Source of the DNA: Pantoea sp. Cy-639
Lineage (GTDB): Bacteria; Pseudomonadota; Gammaproteobacteria; Pseudomonadales; Pseudomonadaceae
Direction: 5' to 3'
DNA length: 64,000 nucleotides
NCBI RefSeq assembly: GCF_011752525.1
Contig: NZ_VWXI01000012.1
Coordinates: forward strand, 1-64,000
In this document: positions 28,021 through 37,927 of the stretch, one piece after another
Numbering within the stretch: position 1 is the first letter of the stretch
Layout: each line of letters opens with the position of its first letter
Notes under the pieces: generated by a model
The model's database searches: none
What the model was told of the DNA's origin: nothing
What the model saw: only the letters and a program-made list of their open reading frames with translations
Program-made: the position numbers and the translations under genes

Positions 28021-28968
28021 TCACTGGGTAACCAGTTCGACCGGCGTCTGGATGACGTTGTCGGCATCCACGGCGGGCTTCTCGCCCTTGAGCATCTTCA
28101 GCGCCGCCTGGATGCCGAAGACCGCCTGCTGGCTGGCGGCCTGGTCGAGCGTGGCGAGCACGCGACCATCCTTGAGCATCGGCTTGATGGCATTGATGTT
28201 GTCGTAGCCGACCACCTGCACCTGGCCGGTCTTGCCGGCGGCGCGCACGGCCGAGACCGCGCCCAGGGCCATGCTGTCGTTACCGGCCAGCAAGGCCTTG
28301 AGCCCGGGGTATTCGTTGAGCATCGAGGCGGCCACGGCGTTGCCCTTGTCGATCTCCCAGTTGCCGGACTGCACCGAGACGACCTTCATCTGCGCAGCCT
28401 CCATCGCGTCCTTGAAACCGGCGGTGCGCTGCTGGGCATTGGTGGTGGTCGGCACGCCCTCGATGATGCCGACCTGGTCGCCAGCCTTGAGCTTCTGCCT
28501 GGCCAGGTAGTCACCGACCAGTTCTGCCCCCTTGCGGTTGTCGGGGCCGACGAAGGGCACGCTGATGCCTTTGCTCTTGAGCACATCGGGGTCGAGACGG
28601 TTGTCGATGTTGACCACGATGATGCCGGCGTCCATGGCCTTCTTCACCACGGGCACCAGGGCCTTGGAGTCGGCCGGGGCGATCACCAGGGCCTTGGCGC
28701 CCGTGGCGATCATCTGCTCGACGATGCGGATCTGGTTGCCGGTATCGGTCTCGTCCTTGATGCCGTTGGCCACCAGTTCGAAATCTGCGGGATGCTCTTT
28801 CTGGTAGGCCTTGGCGCCGTCCTCCATGGTGCGGAAGAACTCGTTGGCCAGGGACTTCATCACCAACGCGACCTTGGGGGCGTCGTCGGCGTGGGCGGCA
28901 GAAACGGAAAAGATCAGGGAGGACAGTACGGCGAGGGCCAAGGGACGACCGAGGAACGGCAGCTTCAT
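28021..28968 (-). CDS. rbsB: Periplasmic ribose-binding protein
   Basis: A 315-residue substrate-binding protein. A signal peptide with cleavage after SAAHA (~27) precedes KVALVMKSLANEFFRTMEDGAK, typical of the ribose/galactose family; NIDNRLDPDVL and LLAGNDSMALGAVSAVR also match. It delivers ribose to RbsC and may also present it to a chemoreceptor. It is the first gene of the operon, behind a promoter with an RbsR-type palindrome. Confidence 0.95.
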   Translation of the reverse strand: MKLPFLGRPLALAVLSSLIFSVSAAHADDAPKVALVMKSLANEFFRTMEDGAKAYQKEHPADFELVANGIKDETDTGNQIRIVEQMIATGAKALVIAPADSKALVPVVKKAMDAGIIVVNIDNRLDPDVLKSKGISVPFVGPDNRKGAELVGDYLARQKLKAGDQVGIIEGVPTTTNAQQRTAGFKDAMEAAQMKVVSVQSGNWEIDKGNAVAASMLNEYPGLKALLAGNDSMALGAVSAVRAAGKTGQVQVVGYDNINAIKPMLKDGRVLATLDQAASQQAVFGIQAALKMLKGEKPAVDADNVIQTPVELVTQ

Positions 28969-29003
28969 GGAGTTGACTCCGAATCTTGTGATTTTTATCG
29001 GAT

Positions 29004-29017
29004 CGCAAACGTTTGCG
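29004..29017. promoter_or_regulatory. RbsR operator
   Basis: CGCAAACGTTTGCG is a perfect 14-bp palindrome with the central CG typical of LacI-family operators, and agrees with known RbsR sites. It lies right at the predicted transcription start of rbsB. Confidence 0.88.
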
Positions 29018-29024
29018 GTGACTC

Positions 29025-29053
29025 ACTATGGAAACGGGCCCCGCTTTTGTCAA
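29025..29053 (-). promoter_or_regulatory. Sigma-70 promoter of rbsB
   Basis: On the minus strand TTGACA (29053-29048) and CATAGT (29030-29025) are separated by 17 bases. Transcription would start near 29018, directly at the operator edge. Confidence 0.65.
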
Positions 29054-29218
29054 ATCCATTGCGTAGTACAGCCGCTGTCACGCGCGTCGGATTATCCGCG
29101 ATTTATACGAAAAACCGAACATCTTTCCTACGCTTGTTCGGAAAGCCGAACAATACCGGCAATCATGACTTCGCAGTCGCAACGAGTACCCCCAGTCAGC
29201 GCAAGGGTTTTACGATGA

Positions 29219-30400
<1,182 letters not shown>

Positions 30401-30632
30401 CAGACGCCTGCATCGGGCCGCATGCCGGCCCGCTTGCCTCCCCTCCCCCGCAACGTCGAAGGAGGGGGCGCAAAAGCCTTGGGCAAGAACACTCACCGCA
30501 GCAGCAAACCTTGCTGGCAAATACCGGCACAGCCGATGCCAGATACACAGCGCCTGACTCCGCAGCAAGGCTGACCCCTACAGACCGGAACACCTCCTTA
30601 CTCGATGTTGCGAAATAGCTTACAGTGAAATA

Positions 30633-30648
30633 CTGTATGCACATACAG
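30633..30648. promoter_or_regulatory. LexA (SOS) box
   Basis: CTGTATGCACATACAG within TACTGTATGCACATACAGCA is a symmetric SOS box (CTGTAT-N4-ATACAG) 19 bases before the GTG of the DUF1654 gene. It implies repression by LexA and induction by DNA damage. Confidence 0.85.
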
Positions 30649-30666
30649 CAACCCGAGGAAAGCTCC

Positions 30667-30909
30667 GTGGCCAGCACCGCCCCCGCAACTCCCAGCAGCT
30701 ATGAGCAACTGGGCCAGCGCATCCAGAAGATCATCAACAGCCCCACCGCCCAGCGCAGCCGCGCCGCGCTGATCTTCCGCCTCGAGCACGAATCCTCCGA
30801 CGACTGGGAAACCTTGCTCGAAGAGATTGCCGAGAATGACAACGTCACCCTCGCCCATCGCGACGATGGCGGCGTACAGATCTTCTGGACCGTCCCCAAG
30901 GAAGACTGA
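30667..30909 (+). CDS. DUF1654 family protein, probably SOS-induced
   Basis: An 80-residue protein from GTG 30667, which has GAGGAA ten bases upstream and matches the usual N-terminus; an in-frame ATG at 30625 would place the SOS box inside the gene and is rejected. The sequence SSYEQLGQRIQKIINSPTAQ, then ALIFRLEHESSDDWETLLEE and VTLAHRDDGGVQIFWTVPKED, is DUF1654, a Pseudomonas family of unknown function. It is followed after 6 bases by endonuclease I, so both should be induced by DNA damage. A role as regulator or partner of the nuclease is a guess. Confidence 0.85.
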   Translation: MASTAPATPSSYEQLGQRIQKIINSPTAQRSRAALIFRLEHESSDDWETLLEEIAENDNVTLAHRDDGGVQIFWTVPKED

Positions 30910-30915
30910 CCACGC

Positions 30916-31608
30916 ATGAGAGTTTCGTTTTTCGCTGCCGCCTGCCTGCTGCTGGCCACTCCGCTCGCCCAGGCCGATGCGCCGCGCACCTTCCAGGAGG
31001 CCAAGAAGGTTGCCTGGAAGCTGTACGCGCCACAGTCCACGGAGTTTTATTGCGGCTGCAAGTACAACGGCAACAAGGTCGACCTGGCTTCCTGCGGCTA
31101 CACGCCTCGCAAGAGCCCTCAACGCGCATCGCGCATCGAGTGGGAGCACATTGTCCCGGCCTGGCAGATCGGTCATCAACGCCAGTGCTGGCAGAACGGT
31201 GGGCGCAAGAACTGCTCGCGCAACGACAAGACCTACCAGCGTGCCGAGGCCGACCTGCACAACCTGGTGCCGAGCATCGGCGAGGTCAACGGCGACCGCA
31301 GCAACTTCAGCTTCGGCTGGCTCCCTGTGCAGCATGGCCAGTATGGCAGTTGCCTGACCCAGGTCGATTTCAAGGCGAAGAAGGTCATGCCGCGACCCTC
31401 GATCCGAGGCATGATCGCGCGCACGTATTTCTATATGAGCAAACAGTACGACCTGCGTCTGTCCAGGCAGGACCGCCAGCTGTTCGAGGCCTGGAACAAG
31501 ACCTACCCACCGCAGGCCTGGGAGCGCCAGCGCAACCAGCAGGTGGCGTGCGTGATGGGACATGGCAATGCATTCGTCGGCCCCGTGAACCTCAAGGCCT
31601 GCGGCTGA
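30916..31608 (+). CDS. endA: Endonuclease I, secreted
   Basis: A 230-residue EndA/NucM-type nuclease with a signal peptide (cleavage after AQA near residue 20). The beta-beta-alpha metal motif is IEWEHIVPAWQIG with the catalytic His and downstream DLHNLVPSIGEVNGDRSN with the metal-binding Asn. Several cysteine pairs (YCGCKY, QCWQNGG...NCSRN) fit a disulfide-stabilised periplasmic or extracellular enzyme. It degrades DNA without sequence preference. It is in one operon with a LexA-controlled DUF1654 gene, linking release of a DNase to DNA damage. Confidence 0.93.
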   Translation: MRVSFFAAACLLLATPLAQADAPRTFQEAKKVAWKLYAPQSTEFYCGCKYNGNKVDLASCGYTPRKSPQRASRIEWEHIVPAWQIGHQRQCWQNGGRKNCSRNDKTYQRAEADLHNLVPSIGEVNGDRSNFSFGWLPVQHGQYGSCLTQVDFKAKKVMPRPSIRGMIARTYFYMSKQYDLRLSRQDRQLFEAWNKTYPPQAWERQRNQQVACVMGHGNAFVGPVNLKACG

Positions 31609-31614
31609 CCTAGA

Positions 31615-32040
31615 TCAGACCAGCGTCTGCAGGTAGGCGCTGGCCTGCTGATAACGGGACAAGCGGGCAAGGTCGGCAGGCCCCGGGCGGGCGATGCGCG
31701 AGAGGTCGCTGTTATCGGCAAGGTCGGCCAGCTTGACCTCGCGCGCCAGGGGATCGACACCCAGGCGGACGACGAACGCTTCATAACTCTCGCCATCCCG
31801 CCGGCTCAGGGCCAGCAGCGCAGCAAGGATCTTCAACGGAAAGCCTTCGCGGGCAAGGTCGGACAGGGTCAACGGGGTATCCTCCAGCACATCGTGGAGC
31901 ACCGCGACAATACGCTGCTCAGGCGTGACCACCCGGGCCATCACCCGCAACGGGTGGAGGATATAGGCCGCCCCACCTTTGTCGTACTGCCCTTGATGCG
32001 CCCTGGTGGCCACGGCGATGGCTTTTTCCAGCGTTGCCAT
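31615..32040 (-). CDS. HD-domain phosphohydrolase (SpoT/RelA hydrolase-like)
   Basis: A 141-residue single-domain protein: the opening ATRAHQGQYDKGGAAYILHPLRV and AVLHDVLEDT (His49-Asp50) are the HD-domain metal motifs of the (p)ppGpp hydrolase part of SpoT/RelA, and LADLADNSDL continues the fold. Stand-alone HD proteins of this size include Mesh1-like small alarmone hydrolases, but a different nucleotide substrate is possible. It converges on endA. No synthetase domain is present. Confidence 0.75.
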   Translation of the reverse strand: MATLEKAIAVATRAHQGQYDKGGAAYILHPLRVMARVVTPEQRIVAVLHDVLEDTPLTLSDLAREGFPLKILAALLALSRRDGESYEAFVVRLGVDPLAREVKLADLADNSDLSRIARPGPADLARLSRYQQASAYLQTLV

Positions 32041-32138
32041 GAGGTGCCCTCCCGCTCGACCCTTGCCCTTGTCAGCATAGCTGCGTCCTTGCAGCTATGA
32101 CAGTAGAGCGCTGGCGTCCGTTCCTGCCAGCACAGCGA

Positions 32139-32708
32139 TCAGCGCTGGGCGCCGTGCTGGATGACGATCGAATCGGTACCCAGCTTGGCCATCACTTCAG
32201 CCTTGCGCGCATCGGCTTCGGCCTTGCTCGGGAACGGCCCCATCAACACTACCGGCTTGCCTTCACGGTATTCGACCGAGGACGGGATGCCCTTCTCGAT
32301 CAGGCGCGCGGTCATGTCGGTCAGTGCCCCCATGTTCGGCCCCTGGATCACTTCGACATCCCACCCCTGCGGTGCGGGCTGGTCAGCCAGCGCCTCGGCG
32401 CGACGCTGCAGGTCGGCACCGCCACAGACCTCACGAATACGCAGGTTGTTGCCGGTCTCGTCGATGAGCACTTCATACTGGTCGCCATGCTTGATGGCCG
32501 CATAGCTACGGAAGGGCTCGTACCGCCCCGCGTCGTCCTTGCCACGCACCTGGCCACAGATGGAACCCTGGGTATCGAAGCGCACGTTGGCGAACTTGGC
32601 TGTCTTGGGGTTGCTCAGGTGCTCGGCTACCTGCTTGTGCACCCCCTCGACTTCGTTATCACAGCCCGCCAAGGCCAGCACCGCCATTACCACCGCCAGT
32701 TTGCGCAC
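32139..32708 (-). CDS. Lipoprotein with C-terminal SPOR domain
   Basis: A 189-residue lipoprotein: lipobox LAGC places the lipid on Cys16. Residues ~20-100 contain two further cysteines and no known motif. Residues ~112-185 (WDVEVIQGPNMGALTDMTARLIEKG ... KPVVLMGPFPSKAEADARKAEV ... DSIVIQ) look like a SPOR fold, which binds denuded glycan at division sites. The family members I remember with this architecture are uncharacterised. A role in septal peptidoglycan is inference from the domain. Confidence 0.7.
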   Translation of the reverse strand: MRKLAVVMAVLALAGCDNEVEGVHKQVAEHLSNPKTAKFANVRFDTQGSICGQVRGKDDAGRYEPFRSYAAIKHGDQYEVLIDETGNNLRIREVCGGADLQRRAEALADQPAPQGWDVEVIQGPNMGALTDMTARLIEKGIPSSVEYREGKPVVLMGPFPSKAEADARKAEVMAKLGTDSIVIQHGAQR

Positions 32709-32782
32709 GTGTCTACCTCCAGATTCGAAGGGGCGGATTCTACCATGAGCAGAGGCCAGGACTCAGGCGCAGAGTGTCACCC

Positions 32783-33721
32783 TCAGGCAGCGGCCACCTC
32801 CGACGGCGCTGACGGATAGACCCACGGCCCGAGATCGGCGAAGCGAACCTCCCGGTTGTCACGCACCAGCTCGGACGGCATGAGGTAGTGCCTGCCCTCC
32901 AGCGGGAAGAAATAGTACTCGCCAACGAATACCAGCCGCTCTTGCGGATCGGGATGCATGGCGCGCACGGCACAATCGGGGTCCGCCGGGTCGTAGCAGG
33001 ATCCGGCGTGGCGGAACACGAAATCCAGCACCGGATCATCGGCCGCGTACTGGAAGCGGTTATGCAAGGTGCGGCGACTGCGCTGCGCAAGATCAGCCAG
33101 TAGCACGAAATGCTCCATCGCCCGGGCCGCGGCCGCGAACGCACCCTGGCCATCGAGCAGATGATGCAAGGCCGAGAGCATCACGTTCTGCTGGTACCAG
33201 GAACGCCCCTCGAAGCCGAACGTCACGAACTGGTAGATGAGCTCGTTGATGATCTGAAACTTGAACAACGGCAGGCTCGACGCACCATAGACCAGTCGGT
33301 CCGCGTCGTAGGCGATCTCGTGGTGGATGATCTTGTTCCTCAGCACCCGGCAGAACGCATAGAGCTCAACCAGGAACAGCTCGGCAATGCGCGATGGATC
33401 GATGCTCGCCTGGAGCAGCTCGAGCTTTTGGGCAAAGGCGATGTCCGGGCGCCCCAGGCGCTTGTCGACATGCAGATCGAGCAGGTCGAAGAAGATCGGG
33501 AAGGCAACCATCTTGGCGTAGGCGCTGCGCATATGCGGCTGCCAGTCGAAACTGCCCACGCAGTTGGCATGATGAACGGTCCAGGCGCCATTCGCGTCGG
33601 GCGCCGTGCGAAACAGCGCATGCTGCCTGGCCGTCCAGTCCAGGAAGGCATTGCTCAGGATCGCCTGGGTGACTCTGGCATGTTCGGTGATCGATGGATT
33701 ATCAATGGGCTTGGCTTGCAT
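32783..33721 (-). CDS. Hypothetical protein, family not recognised
   Basis: A 312-residue soluble protein beginning MQAKPIDNPSITEHARVTQAI. It is rich in aromatic residues and histidines (TVHHANCVG, RNKIIHHEIAYD, LSALHHLLDG), is mainly helical in the middle, and has no signal peptide. The His-rich pieces could bind metal or haem, but there is no recognised motif. Its GGAG Shine-Dalgarno lies seven bases before the ATG. It has no operon partner. Length and codon use indicate a real gene. Confidence 0.65.
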   Translation of the reverse strand: MQAKPIDNPSITEHARVTQAILSNAFLDWTARQHALFRTAPDANGAWTVHHANCVGSFDWQPHMRSAYAKMVAFPIFFDLLDLHVDKRLGRPDIAFAQKLELLQASIDPSRIAELFLVELYAFCRVLRNKIIHHEIAYDADRLVYGASSLPLFKFQIINELIYQFVTFGFEGRSWYQQNVMLSALHHLLDGQGAFAAAARAMEHFVLLADLAQRSRRTLHNRFQYAADDPVLDFVFRHAGSCYDPADPDCAVRAMHPDPQERLVFVGEYYFFPLEGRHYLMPSELVRDNREVRFADLGPWVYPSAPSEVAAA

Positions 33722-33854
33722 GATCTCTCCTTGTCAGCGGCATGGCGGCATGCGAACGGACCCTACGCGAGCGGATCACCGGCAGCAATGAACGAAACGT
33801 TGAGAGACGAGCCCCGACCCTGAACCCCGGCAAGCACTTTTTCCGAGGCAAACG

Positions 33855-33883
33855 AAAAAGGCGACCCTTTCGGATCGCCCTTC
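33855..33883 (-). terminator. Terminator of the first tRNA-Val
   Basis: On the minus strand GGGCGATCC and GGGTCGCC pair around GAAA, followed by TTTTTCG. It begins eight bases after the tRNA. Confidence 0.85.
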
Positions 33884-33890
33884 TCTGATT

Positions 33891-33967
33891 TGGTAGGCAC
33901 AATTGGACTCGAACCAACGACCCCCACCATGTCAAGGTGGTGCTCTAACCAACTGAGCTATGTGCCT
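33891..33967 (-). tRNA. tRNA-Val (anticodon GAC), copy 1
   Basis: A 77-nt cloverleaf beginning AGGCACATAGCTCAGTTGG; the anticodon arm CCACC-TTGACAT-GGTGG gives GAC; GTTCGAGTC is the T loop and CCA is encoded. It reads GUC and GUU valine codons. It is identical to the second copy 363 bases away. Confidence 0.96.
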
Positions 33968-34253
33968 GTCGTGTGGTGCGCATATTAGTGATCGGATGCG
34001 TACCTGTAAAGCGTTTTTTTCAAAAAAATCAAAAACTTTGCGAAATCCCTGAAGACCACTCCAGCGTCACGGGGCAAAGCGGCGAGCACGTACCGATGAC
34101 AGCAGGAAAAGACCTTGCCGCTCCACCCAGCACTGTCATGAAACAAAGCCAAAGCTGCGGGCCCTGCCTCGACCTTGCGAGCTCATATAAAGGAAGAGCA
34201 TCGGGAAGACCAAAGCAAAAAGGGCGACCCTTGCGGGTCGCCCTCTTCTGATT
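33968..34253. other. Spacer between the two tRNA-Val genes
   Basis: 286 bases with A/T-rich patches just upstream of copy 1, which fit a tRNA promoter. The 5' flanks of the two genes share GTCGTGTGG-GCGCAT, evidence of a segmental duplication. No gene is seen. Confidence 0.5.
34220..34243 (-). terminator. Terminator of the second tRNA-Val
   Basis: On the minus strand GGGCGACCC-GCAA-GGGTCGCCC is a perfect 9-bp hairpin followed by TTTTTGC. It resembles the terminator of copy 1. Confidence 0.88.
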
Positions 34254-34330
34254 TGGTAGGCACAATTGGACTCGAACCAACGACCCCCACCATGTCAAGG
34301 TGGTGCTCTAACCAACTGAGCTATGTGCCT
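34254..34330 (-). tRNA. tRNA-Val (anticodon GAC), copy 2
   Basis: 77 nt, identical to copy 1 in all arms and with encoded CCA. It is first in transcription order, and its own terminator suggests that each copy is a separate unit. Confidence 0.96.
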
Positions 34331-34533
34331 GTCGTGTGGGGCGCATTCTACCCGTTCCAGAATGCCTGTCAACAGTTTTTTTCACGCTAACTCACTGAAT
34401 ATTAAAAATATTTGCAGGAGGGCCGGCGACTGCATGGCAGTAAAGGATTTTCACCGGACGACTAGCGGGTGTTTATTATTATTGATAGCATCGGTACATT
34501 CGTTAAAAATATAAAACACGAGGTTTCTCGAGC

Positions 34534-35817
34534 ATGGCAAACACCCCCTACCCCCAGTCCTACTACGCCGCCTCGGCCAACCCGGTGCCGCCACGTCCGG
34601 CGCTGCAGGGTGAGGTGGAAACCGATATCTGCATCATCGGTGCCGGCTATACCGGCCTGTCCAGCGCCCTGTTCCTGCTGGAGAACGGCTTCAAGGTAAG
34701 CATCGTCGAAGCCGCCAAGGTCGGTTTCGGTGCCTCGGGCCGCAACGGCGGCCAGATCGTCAACAGCTACAGCCGCGACATCGACGTCATTGAACGCACC
34801 GTCGGCCCCAAGCAGGCGCAACTGCTGGGTCAGATGGCCTTCGAGGGCGGCCGTATCATCCGCGAGCGTGTGGCCAAGTACAACATCCAGTGCGATCTGA
34901 AGGACGGTGGCGTGTTCGCCGCACTGAGCGCCAAGCAGATGGGTCACCTGGAGTCGCAGAAACGCCTGTGGGAACGTTTCGGCCACACCCAGCTGGAGCT
35001 GATGGACCAGAAGCGCATCCGCGAAGTCGTCGCCTGCGACAACTATGTCGGCGGCATGCTCGACATGAGCGGCGGCCACATCCACCCACTGAACCTGGCC
35101 CTGGGCGAAGCCGCAGCGGTCGAGTCGCTGGGCGGCATCATCTACGAACAGACCCCGGCCGTACGCATCGAGCGTGGCGCCAACCCGGTCGTGCATACCC
35201 CACAGGGCAAGGTCCGCGCCAAGTTCATCATCGTCGCCGGTAACGCCTACCTGGGCAACCTGGTACCGGAGCTGGCCGCCAAGTCGATGCCATGCGGCAC
35301 CCAGGTAATCACCACCGAGCCCCTGAGCGACGAACTGGCACGCACCCTGCTGCCGCAGGATTACTGCGTCGAGGACTGCAACTACCTGCTCGACTACTAC
35401 CGCCTGACCGGCGACAAGCGCCTGATCTTCGGCGGCGGCGTGGTCTACGGTGCTCGCGACCCGGCCAACATCGAGGCGATCATTCGTCCGAAGATGCTCA
35501 AGGCCTTCCCGCAACTGAAGGATGTGAAGATCGACTACGCCTGGACCGGCAACTTCCTGCTGACCCTGTCGCGCCTGCCGCAGGTCGGCCGTATCGGCGA
35601 CAACATCTACTACTCGCAAGGCTGCTCCGGCCACGGCGTCACCTACACCCACCTGGCGGGCAAGGTCCTGGCCGAAGCCCTGCGTGGCCAGGCCGAGCGC
35701 TTCGACGCGTTCGCCGACCTGCCACACTACCCGTTCCCGGGCGGCCAGATGCTCCGCGTACCGTTCAGCGCCCTCGGCGCCTGGTACTACAGCCTGCGTG
35801 ATCGCCTGGGGATCTGA
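34534..35817 (+). CDS. puuB: FAD-dependent oxidase, gamma-glutamylputrescine oxidase type
   Basis: A 427-residue DAO-family flavoprotein. The dinucleotide-binding GAGYTG is at residues 36-41, followed by GFGASGRNGGQ, where flavin is held; the C-terminal block SQGCSGHGVTYTHLAGKVLAEAL is typical of PuuB and related amine oxidases. The E. coli enzyme oxidises gamma-glutamylputrescine in putrescine use. Pseudomonads hold several paralogues for different amines, so the exact substrate is uncertain. It is monocistronic with a strong terminator. GAGG precedes the ATG. Confidence 0.8.
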   Translation: MANTPYPQSYYAASANPVPPRPALQGEVETDICIIGAGYTGLSSALFLLENGFKVSIVEAAKVGFGASGRNGGQIVNSYSRDIDVIERTVGPKQAQLLGQMAFEGGRIIRERVAKYNIQCDLKDGGVFAALSAKQMGHLESQKRLWERFGHTQLELMDQKRIREVVACDNYVGGMLDMSGGHIHPLNLALGEAAAVESLGGIIYEQTPAVRIERGANPVVHTPQGKVRAKFIIVAGNAYLGNLVPELAAKSMPCGTQVITTEPLSDELARTLLPQDYCVEDCNYLLDYYRLTGDKRLIFGGGVVYGARDPANIEAIIRPKMLKAFPQLKDVKIDYAWTGNFLLTLSRLPQVGRIGDNIYYSQGCSGHGVTYTHLAGKVLAEALRGQAERFDAFADLPHYPFPGGQMLRVPFSALGAWYYSLRDRLGI

Positions 35818-35848
35818 CGGACAGCGTCACCCCGCAGCGTACCCGATG

Positions 35849-35884
35849 AAAAGCCCGCGTCTGTCGCCAGACGCGGGCTTTTTC
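35849..35884 (+). terminator. Rho-independent terminator after the amine oxidase gene
   Basis: AAGCCCGCGTCTG and CAGACGCGGGCTT form a 13-bp stem with loop TCGC, followed by TTTCG. It may serve the convergent AraC gene too. Confidence 0.9.
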
Positions 35885-35909
35885 GTACTGCCAGTTGTGC
35901 GCAAGCCTC

Positions 35910-36770
35910 TCAGCGCAGCGGTATATGAATGTCCGTCTGCCACTGCTCCAGAGGCGTCTGCGGATAGATGCTCAGGTAGTGGAAGAACAGTGGGTGGTCG
36001 CGCAGTTCCTCGCCACTGGCCGGCAGCCAGTCGCGGTAGATCGGGTAGATCGTCTCGCCGATATGGTCCGGCGAGCCGACATGCCGCACCACCGCGCATC
36101 GCCCGGCAGGCAGGATCAGCTCCCGCACACCGTCGCTGTTGGCCATCAGCGCCTCGCGCAGCTCGCCACAGACAGAAAAGCAAAAATCCTCCGGGGCCGT
36201 GGTGTCCGGGTTGTTCCACGGGATACCGAAACTGCGGCTGGTGGCCACCGGCGACTGTCCGCTGCGCTGGCGCCAATCGATGAACCGGCGCACGGTCTCG
36301 CTGACCTGACCTGGCGCGCCGCGGTGCTCGAGCGCTGCCAGACGGACCTCGGCGAAGTCGATGATTCTTACCTGCATGGTGATGCTCCTGGAAAAGTGAG
36401 GGATGGCGAAGACCGCATTCCAGTGCTGCCAGGCCGGTGCGCGACGAAACACGCTGGGCGACACCCCGAATGCCCGCCGAAATGCTCTGCTGAAGGCCTC
36501 CGGACTGTCGAATCCAGCGCCCAGCGCCGCCTCCAGCACGCTCTGGCGCGCCGTGCCGGCCAGGCGATGAGCAGCCCGACGCAGACGCATCAGCTGCACA
36601 TAGCGCGCGACCGGCACGCCAACGAAAGCGCTGAACTGGCGGTGGAAGTGAAACACCGAGAAGTGCGCCACGGCACTGAGGGTTTCCACCGACAGGTCGC
36701 CTTCGAGGTTGTCCTCGATATAGGCGAGCACCGCGTCGAAGCGCTTCTGGTAAGGGGCATTGACTGGCAA
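35910..36770 (-). CDS. AraC-family regulator with GyrI-like effector domain (TTG start)
   Basis: A 286-residue regulator. The two helix-turn-helix motifs are at the N-terminus (FDAVLAYIEDNLEGDLSVETL, then LEAALGAGFDSPEAFSRAFRR in pieces, to ~105). The C-terminal ~155 residues form a GyrI-like/effector-binding domain as in Rob and SoxS-linked proteins. TTG 36770 is supported by GGAG nine bases upstream. An ATG seven bases further on is out of frame. Such regulators respond to small hydrophobic or cationic ligands. It is divergent from the aldo-keto reductase gene, a possible target. Confidence 0.88.
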   Translation of the reverse strand: MPVNAPYQKRFDAVLAYIEDNLEGDLSVETLSAVAHFSVFHFHRQFSAFVGVPVARYVQLMRLRRAAHRLAGTARQSVLEAALGAGFDSPEAFSRAFRRAFGVSPSVFRRAPAWQHWNAVFAIPHFSRSITMQVRIIDFAEVRLAALEHRGAPGQVSETVRRFIDWRQRSGQSPVATSRSFGIPWNNPDTTAPEDFCFSVCGELREALMANSDGVRELILPAGRCAVVRHVGSPDHIGETIYPIYRDWLPASGEELRDHPLFFHYLSIYPQTPLEQWQTDIHIPLR

Positions 36771-37051
36771 TTCGGATGGCTCCTGGAAATACGGTAGGCC
36801 ACAGGCTCGCCGATTCGACCCTGGTCCTGCCTAGCCGCGCTTGCTCAATCGCGGCCGCCCTGATGAAAGTAGGCGTATTGCCCCTCTCCTGATCACGACC
36901 CAGTCGTGCATTCATGACTTCAGGTCAAATGACCTTGACTTGCCGAGGTCTTAATCAATGCATGCGCAACACGCACACTGCCCCCACTTGCTCGAACCCG
37001 TACCACACTCTCCAGGGTTCGCGTCTTTCGTCACTCACCAGGAGCAGATCC

Positions 37052-37855
37052 ATGAGCATTCCATCTTTCGGCCTCGGCACCTACCGCCTCACCGGCCAAA
37101 CCGTCATCGATGCGGTCAGGTCGGCGCTGGAACTGGGCTACCGCGCCATCGACACTGCACAGATCTATGCCAACGAAGCCGAGGTCGGCCAGGCCATCGC
37201 CGAAAGCGGCGTGCCCCGGGAAGACCTGTTCATCACCACCAAGATCTGGACCGACAGCTACGCTGCCGACAAGATGATCCCAAGCCTGCAGAAAAGCCTG
37301 AAAAAGCTGCGCACCGACTATGTCGACCTGCTGCTGATCCACTGGCCGGCCCCAGGCAACGGCGTTGCACTGACCGAGTACATGCACGCCCTGGCCGACG
37401 CCAAACAGCAAGGCCTGACCCGTCAGATCGGGGTCTCGAACTTCAACATCGAACTGACCCGACAGGCCATCGCCGTGGTCGGCAAGGGCGAAATCGCCAC
37501 CAACCAGGTCGAGCTCAGCCCCTACCTGCAGAACAGCAAGCTGACCACGTTCCTGAAAACGCAAGGCATCACCACCACCTCCTACATGACCCTGGCCTAC
37601 GGCAAGGTTCTGAAAGACCCGGTGCTGGCCGACATCGCCGCCAAGCACAAGGCCACTGTCGCCCAGGTAGCCCTGGCGTGGGCCATGCAACTGGGCTATG
37701 CGGTGATCCCATCGTCGACCAGGCGTGAGAACCTGGCCAGCAACCTGCTTGCCCGCGACCTGCGCCTGGACGCCGACGACATGGCGCGCATCGCCAGCCT
37801 GGAGCGCAACGGCCGCGAAGTCAGCCCTGACGGCCTGGCGCCAATCTGGGATTGA
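37052..37855 (+). CDS. dkgB: Aldo-keto reductase, 2,5-diketo-D-gluconate reductase B type
   Basis: A 267-residue aldo-keto reductase. The catalytic tetrad is complete: Asp34, Tyr39, Lys64 and His97 (in [14 protein letters not shown] and LLIHWPA). The NADPH-binding end [13 protein letters not shown] is present. It reduces aldehydes and ketones such as methylglyoxal or 2,5-diketo-gluconate. ATG 37052 has CAGGAG eight bases upstream; the longer open frame upstream has no support. It stands beside a divergent AraC-type regulator. Confidence 0.9.
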   Translation: MSIPSFGLGTYRLTGQTVIDAVRSALELGYRAIDTAQIYANEAEVGQAIAESGVPREDLFITTKIWTDSYAADKMIPSLQKSLKKLRTDYVDLLLIHWPAPGNGVALTEYMHALADAKQQGLTRQIGVSNFNIELTRQAIAVVGKGEIATNQVELSPYLQNSKLTTFLKTQGITTTSYMTLAYGKVLKDPVLADIAAKHKATVAQVALAWAMQLGYAVIPSSTRRENLASNLLARDLRLDADDMARIASLERNGREVSPDGLAPIWD

Positions 37856-37927
37856 TGCCATGACCACGCCCCGCGCCAAGGCGCCGGGCGAGTCGGTCTG
37901 AGCGGGCGGGCGCCACACCGTGGTGCC

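Noticed and set aside
36760..36765. ATG near the AraC gene start
   Set aside because: It is out of frame with the regulator. TTG at 36770 is in frame with GGAG nine bases upstream.
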